DNA from: an uncultured Alphaproteobacteria bacterium
GTDB taxonomy: Bacteria > Pseudomonadota > Alphaproteobacteria > RF32 > CAG-239
Length of the DNA stretch: 10,096 bases
Direction of reading: 5' to 3'
Assembly: GCA_910580155.1 (NCBI GenBank)
Contig: CAJTWX010000061.1
Coordinates: 1-10,096 of the forward strand
Below are positions 6,613-10,096 of the stretch, in pieces (the stretch's first letter is position 1; each line of letters begins with the position of its first letter). A program made the translations under genes and the position numbers. The notes below the pieces were generated by a model that made no database searches, had not been told where the DNA came from, and worked only from the letters and a program-made list of their open reading frames with translations.

Positions 6613-8106
6613 ATGGCAAAACAGAAAAACGTACCAATCACGTCTGCAGCAAGACCGGCGTCTGCGCCTGCCTCCGACGATAAAGGCAAGCTTGGCGTTT
6701 TGGCGTTGGCGGGTGTGGTTGTCAGTTCTATGATTGGCGGCGGGATTTACAGTCTGCCGCAGAATATGGCCGCCGGCGCTTCGGTCGGCGCGGTGATTTT
6801 GGCGTGGATTATCACCGGTATCGGCGTTTATTTTCTGGCGAATACGTTCCGTATTTTGTCGGTGGTTAAGCCGGATTTGACTGCCGGCATTTATATGTAC
6901 AGCCGTGCAGGTTTCGGACGCTATGTCGGTTTTACCATCGGTTGGTCGTATTGGCTGTGCCAGATATGCGGCAATGTCGGCTATGCGGTGATTACGATGG
7001 ATGCGCTTAATTATTTTTTCCCACCGTATTTTGTGGGTGGAAATAATTTATATTCCATTATCGGCGGGTCAATTTTAATCTGGGGCTTTAATGCGCTGGT
7101 GTTAAAAGGGATTAAGCAGGCAACAATTGTCAACCTTATCGGTACGGTGGCAAAAATTGTACCGCTGCTGTTTTTTATTGTGGTGACAATGATTTATTTT
7201 AATGCGGATAAGTTCTCGTTTGACTTTTGGGGCGAACGTGAGCATAACCTCGGTGATTTGACAAAGCAAATTGAGGGGACAATGCTCGTTACCCTCTGGG
7301 CATTTATCGGTATTGAAGGTGCTGTGGTGATGTCTAAACACGCAAAAAATCCGAAGTCTGTCGGAACGGCAACTTTGCTCGGTTTTTCGGGGTGTCTGCT
7401 TGTGTATGTGCTGCTTTCGGTTTTGCCATATGGCTTAATGACACAGGAACAGCTGGCAAAACTTCCGAATCCGTCAACCGCGGCGGTGCTTGAAGCGGTT
7501 ATTGGCAAATGGGGCTCGTATATTATGAATATCGGTTTGCTGATTTCGGTATTGACAAGCTGGCTGGCGTGGACGATGGTTACGGCGCAAATTCCGCAGG
7601 CTGCAGCTGAAAACGGCACGTTTCCGAAAGAATTTACTAAAGAAAACGCTGCACAGGCTCCGTCCGTTTCTCTTTATGTGACAAGCTTTTTGATGCAGTT
7701 GTTTATGCTGATGGTTTATTTTTCGGGTAATGCGTGGAACACAATGCTCAGCATTACGAGTGTGATGGTGCTGCCGGCGTATTTTGCGAGTGCGATGTAT
7801 TTGTGGAAACTGTGTGAAGACCACGAGTATCCGGCGAACTTTTATATTCGCCGCAGTGCTGCGTTGCTTTCGGCTGTTATCGGGTCGCTTTATGCCTTGT
7901 GGCTAATTTATGCGGCGGGGCTTAACTATCTTTTGATGGCGCTTATCTTTATGGCCGTTGGTATTCCGGTGTTTGTTCACGCACGCCGCCAAAATGCGCC
8001 CGATGAACCGGCGTTTACGACAGGAGAACGCTTTGCCGCCGGTGTGCTCGTTGTGGCTGCGCTGTTTGCAATTTATGCGATGGCACGAGGAATAGTTGCC
8101 GTATAA
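6613..8106 (+). CDS. aaxC: Arginine/agmatine antiporter, APA family (AaxC/ArcD type)
   Basis: Inner-membrane exchanger of the basic amino acid/polyamine antiporter family (TC 2.A.3.2), expected to import arginine and export agmatine made by the neighbouring decarboxylase. The 497 residues give about 12 hydrophobic segments from residue 27 to the C-terminus, after a polar Ala/Pro/Ser-rich N-terminal tail (1-26). The broken-helix substrate motif SSMIGGGIYSLPQN (38-51) in helix 1 and AFIGIEGAVVMSKHAKNP (230-247) in helix 6 are typical of the longer ArcD/AaxC branch; AdiC is shorter. The start has AGAGG at 6599-6603, nine bases upstream, within a hairpin. It is the last gene of the aaxB-aaxC unit, ending at a strong terminator. 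Exact substrate cannot be read from sequence: arginine/ornithine or lysine exchange are alternatives, but the gene beside it favours arginine/agmatine. Confidence 0.87.
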   Translation: MAKQKNVPITSAARPASAPASDDKGKLGVLALAGVVVSSMIGGGIYSLPQNMAAGASVGAVILAWIITGIGVYFLANTFRILSVVKPDLTAGIYMYSRAGFGRYVGFTIGWSYWLCQICGNVGYAVITMDALNYFFPPYFVGGNNLYSIIGGSILIWGFNALVLKGIKQATIVNLIGTVAKIVPLLFFIVVTMIYFNADKFSFDFWGEREHNLGDLTKQIEGTMLVTLWAFIGIEGAVVMSKHAKNPKSVGTATLLGFSGCLLVYVLLSVLPYGLMTQEQLAKLPNPSTAAVLEAVIGKWGSYIMNIGLLISVLTSWLAWTMVTAQIPQAAAENGTFPKEFTKENAAQAPSVSLYVTSFLMQLFMLMVYFSGNAWNTMLSITSVMVLPAYFASAMYLWKLCEDHEYPANFYIRRSAALLSAVIGSLYALWLIYAAGLNYLLMALIFMAVGIPVFVHARRQNAPDEPAFTTGERFAAGVLVVAALFAIYAMARGIVAV

Positions 8107-8142
8107 ACAGACTACGATTGAGTAAAAGTAGTGTTGCATAAT

Positions 8143-8182
8143 AAAAAAAGAAGCTCTGTTTCGGGCAGAGCTTCTTTTGTCT
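8143..8182. terminator. Bidirectional terminator between aaxC and gapR
   Basis: A perfect 13-bp stem (8146-8158 with 8166-8178; core GAAGCTCTG/CAGAGCTTC) encloses the loop TTTCGGG. On the + strand the stem ends in TTTT followed by GTCT; on the - strand the A-run at 8143-8149 becomes a U-tract. It sits between the convergent ends of aaxC (stop at 8106) and gapR (stop at 8193) and can serve both. Confidence 0.93.
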
Positions 8183-8192
8183 GATGCATATC

Positions 8193-8441
8193 TTAAACGT
8201 TTAGGGCTTTACGATAAGTATCAAGCAGGAATTCTTGTTCATCACGGTCTGCCTGATTCATTTTTCTTAATTTGATGATAGTTTTCATAATCTTGACATC
8301 AAAGCCGACGCCTTTAGCCTCTGCATAAATATCGCGGATGTCTGAGGCAATGCCTTTTTTTTCTTCCTCCAAGCGTTCAATGCGCTCTATCAGCGAGTTT
8401 AATCTGGTGCTGTCTATGCCGCCAACTTCATTTTCTGACAT
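8193..8441 (-). CDS. gapR: GapR family nucleoid-associated protein (DUF2312)
   Basis: GapR proteins bind AT-rich, overtwisted DNA ahead of replication forks and RNA polymerase and stimulate type II topoisomerases; they are essential or important in several alphaproteobacteria. The 82-residue length and the sequence are classic: RLNSLIERIERLEEEKKGIASDI at about 13-35, a long coiled-coil helix for dimerisation, then DIYAEAKGVGFDVKIMKTIIKLRKM (37-61) with the conserved lysines and arginine that line the DNA-binding channel, and a last helix EQEFLLDTYRKAL. On the - strand GGGAG (8449-8453) lies seven bases before the ATG at 8441. The gene is convergent with aaxC across a shared terminator and divergent from pyk, a neighbour commonly seen in this class. 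Confidence 0.95.
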   Translation of the reverse strand: MSENEVGGIDSTRLNSLIERIERLEEEKKGIASDIRDIYAEAKGVGFDVKIMKTIIKLRKMNQADRDEQEFLLDTYRKALNV

Positions 8442-8487
8442 ATTGTATCTCCCTTTACATCATAGTTACAGAATCTGTTCGGGGGGT

Positions 8488-8516
8488 ACTTTAACAAAGA
8501 TATTTTTGTTTGACAA
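8488..8516 (-). promoter_or_regulatory. Candidate promoter of gapR
   Basis: Reading the - strand, TTGTCA (8516-8511) and TAAAGT (8493-8488) are 17 bases apart, predicting a start near 8481 and a leader of about 40 bases. On the + strand the same bases give TTGACA at 8510-8515, so the two strands carry overlapping -35-like boxes. Confidence 0.4.
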
Positions 8517-8615
8517 GAAATAATTGTGGAGAAAGTAAAGAATAATTAGTTATTAAACATTTATGTTATATATGTAAGGAAGCGAAAGATGGAATGTAGA
8601 TTTTGGAGAAATATT

Positions 8616-10037
8616 ATGCCAAGCAATACGCGTACAAAAATATTAGCAACATTAGGCCCTGCTTCAAACAGCGAAGAGAAAATCGAGAGTTTGATTGAGG
8701 CGGGCGTGGATGGATTCCGGCTTAATTTCAGCCACGGAACGCAAGAAGAACACAAAAAAACTTTTGAAACGGTACGCGCTGTTGCCAAAAGAAAGAATGT
8801 TCATACCACGATTGTGGCAGATTTGCAGGGGCCAAAACTGAGAATCGGTACGTTTAAGGACGGAAAGGTTACAATCAAAAAAGGGCAGAAATTTACACTT
8901 GATATGAAAAATGAAGAAGGTGACGAAAATCGCGTTACCCTGCCGCATAAAGAAATTTTTGAGGCGTTGAAGGTTGGTGATACGTTGCTGGTTAACGATG
9001 GCAATATTATTCTTAAGGTGTTGGAGTGTAATGCTGATTTTGCGGTGACAGAAGTTGAAGTGGGCGGTGTAATTTCGGGGCATAAAGGCGTTAACCTGCC
9101 GAATTCATCTTTGAATATTTCTCCGCTGACGCCGAAAGATTTAAATGATCTGGATTTTGCCCTCAAACTCGGGGTGGATTGTGTGTGCCTCTCTTTTGTG
9201 CAACGTGCGGCGGATATTAAAGAGGCGCGCAAGATTATCGGCAAAAAGGCGTGGATTATTTCCAAGCTTGAAAAGCCGCAAGTGCTTGATGAACTGGATG
9301 CGATTGTCAAGGCGTCGGATATGGTGATGGTGGCGCGCGGCGATTTGGGTGTGGAGTGTCCGATTGTGACTGTGCCGGTGTTGCAGAAACGTATTGAGGC
9401 AAAGTGCCGCTTGTATGGCAAACCGGTGATTGTGGCGACGCAAATGCTCGAATCGATGATATCGGCACCGATTCCGACACGGGCGGAAGTTTCAGACGTG
9501 GCAACTGCCGTTTATGATGGTTGCGATGTGGTAATGCTTTCAGCGGAAACGGCAGCGGGTAATTATCCGGTCGAAACAGTCAGAACAATGCGCGGCGTGA
9601 TTGAAAATGTGGAAGCTGACCCGAGATATCTTGAAAGTGTTCACCATTTTGCGGAAGTATCAAGCTGTAACAACGAATCGCACGCGATTACGCACGCAGC
9701 GAGCGAAGTTGTGCGCACAATGAGTAAGGTGGCGTGTATCGCAACATTTTCCGTTTCCGGTGCGACCACGCTTTTAATGGCGCAGGAACGTCCGTGTCTG
9801 CCGGTTATTTCCATCAACCCCAGCGAAGAGATTGCACGGCGTCTGAACCTTGTTTGGGGCATTAAAACCTTTATAGACAAGAAAGTGTTTGAGAGTTTTG
9901 ATAATATCGAAACCGTATCCCGCGGGTTTGCGCGCATTTCCGGTTTGGCTAAGTCCGGCGAGCATATTGTCGTTACCGCGGGCTATCCGTTCGGAAGGGC
10001 AGGGATTACGAACGTTCTTCACATCGTTAAAGCCTAA
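8616..10037 (+). CDS. pyk: Pyruvate kinase, predicted K+-independent type
   Basis: Final step of glycolysis in the cytoplasm: phosphoenolpyruvate plus ADP gives pyruvate plus ATP. I choose ATG 8616 because the protein then opens like the family (MPSNTRTKILATLGPAS) and GGAG at 8605-8608 lies seven bases upstream; an in-frame ATG at 8589, with AAGGA at 8576-8580, would add nine residues (MECRFWRNI) and is possible. With 473 residues it is full length: barrel domain with FRLNFSH (34-40) for nucleotide/K+ site, small B domain about 70-165, catalytic K217 and metal ligands E219 and D243 (SKLEK; ARGDLG), T275 in ATQM, and a C-terminal domain from about 345. ADLQGPKLRIG (68-78) carries Leu, Gln, Lys and Ile where rabbit muscle enzyme has T113, K114, E117 and T120, the set described for enzymes not needing K+. 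It diverges from gapR. Confidence 0.96.
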   Translation: MPSNTRTKILATLGPASNSEEKIESLIEAGVDGFRLNFSHGTQEEHKKTFETVRAVAKRKNVHTTIVADLQGPKLRIGTFKDGKVTIKKGQKFTLDMKNEEGDENRVTLPHKEIFEALKVGDTLLVNDGNIILKVLECNADFAVTEVEVGGVISGHKGVNLPNSSLNISPLTPKDLNDLDFALKLGVDCVCLSFVQRAADIKEARKIIGKKAWIISKLEKPQVLDELDAIVKASDMVMVARGDLGVECPIVTVPVLQKRIEAKCRLYGKPVIVATQMLESMISAPIPTRAEVSDVATAVYDGCDVVMLSAETAAGNYPVETVRTMRGVIENVEADPRYLESVHHFAEVSSCNNESHAITHAASEVVRTMSKVACIATFSVSGATTLLMAQERPCLPVISINPSEEIARRLNLVWGIKTFIDKKVFESFDNIETVSRGFARISGLAKSGEHIVVTAGYPFGRAGITNVLHIVKA

Positions 10038-10096
10038 AAAAACCGCGTAATTTTAGCATTGAGCTCCCATATGGAAGCCCCGCGTCGGTCGGATCA

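Noticed and set aside
8801..9421. 206-codon frame on the - strand inside pyk
   Set aside because: It lies wholly antisense to catalytic pyruvate kinase sequence and shows no domain.
10038..10096. Terminator after pyk in the final bases
   Set aside because: Only a weak imperfect hairpin (GCTCCC/GGAAGC around ATAT) without a U-tract is visible, and the window ends here.

Overview
The window looks like chromosomal DNA of an alphaproteobacterium. The best evidence is a GapR/DUF2312 gene, a family almost confined to that class, placed divergently beside pyruvate kinase. A block of outer-membrane biogenesis genes in the order lptF-lptD-surA-rsmA fits the same group. Intergenic DNA is strongly AT-rich while genes are of moderate GC. 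The arginine-decarboxylation genes would suit a host- or gut-associated lineage, but that habitat is inference.

Layout. (1) 58-327: a small orphan gene for an 89-residue basic protein, ending at its own hairpin terminator (343-380). (2) 514-5895, + strand: a tight operon of lptF (inner-membrane LPS-export permease), lptD (outer-membrane LPS translocon), surA (periplasmic chaperone for outer-membrane proteins, including LptD) and rsmA (16S rRNA dimethyltransferase). Genes overlap or are 11-15 bp apart. Compared with the familiar lptF-lptG-lptD-surA-pdxA-rsmA order, lptG and pdxA are missing from their slots. (3) 5975-8106, + strand: a pyruvoyl-dependent arginine decarboxylase and an APA-family basic amino-acid antiporter, arranged like chlamydial aaxB-aaxC. 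A candidate promoter lies upstream, a hairpin covers the antiporter's ribosome-binding site, and a strong bidirectional terminator follows. (4) 8193-8441, - strand: gapR, a nucleoid protein. (5) 8616-10037, + strand: pyk, with residues typical of K+-independent pyruvate kinases. gapR and pyk diverge from a 174-bp region in which -35-like boxes on the two strands overlap.

How the genes work together. LptF and LptD are opposite ends of the LPS transport bridge, and SurA helps LptD fold, so the first operon is an envelope-assembly unit with a ribosome-maturation gene at its end. The aaxBC pair would import arginine, decarboxylate it with consumption of a proton, and export agmatine. This serves acid resistance or arginine consumption.

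I found no mobile elements, CRISPR arrays, tRNA or rRNA genes. No gap between genes exceeds 300 bases. The last 59 bases (10038-10096) hold no gene or convincing terminator.
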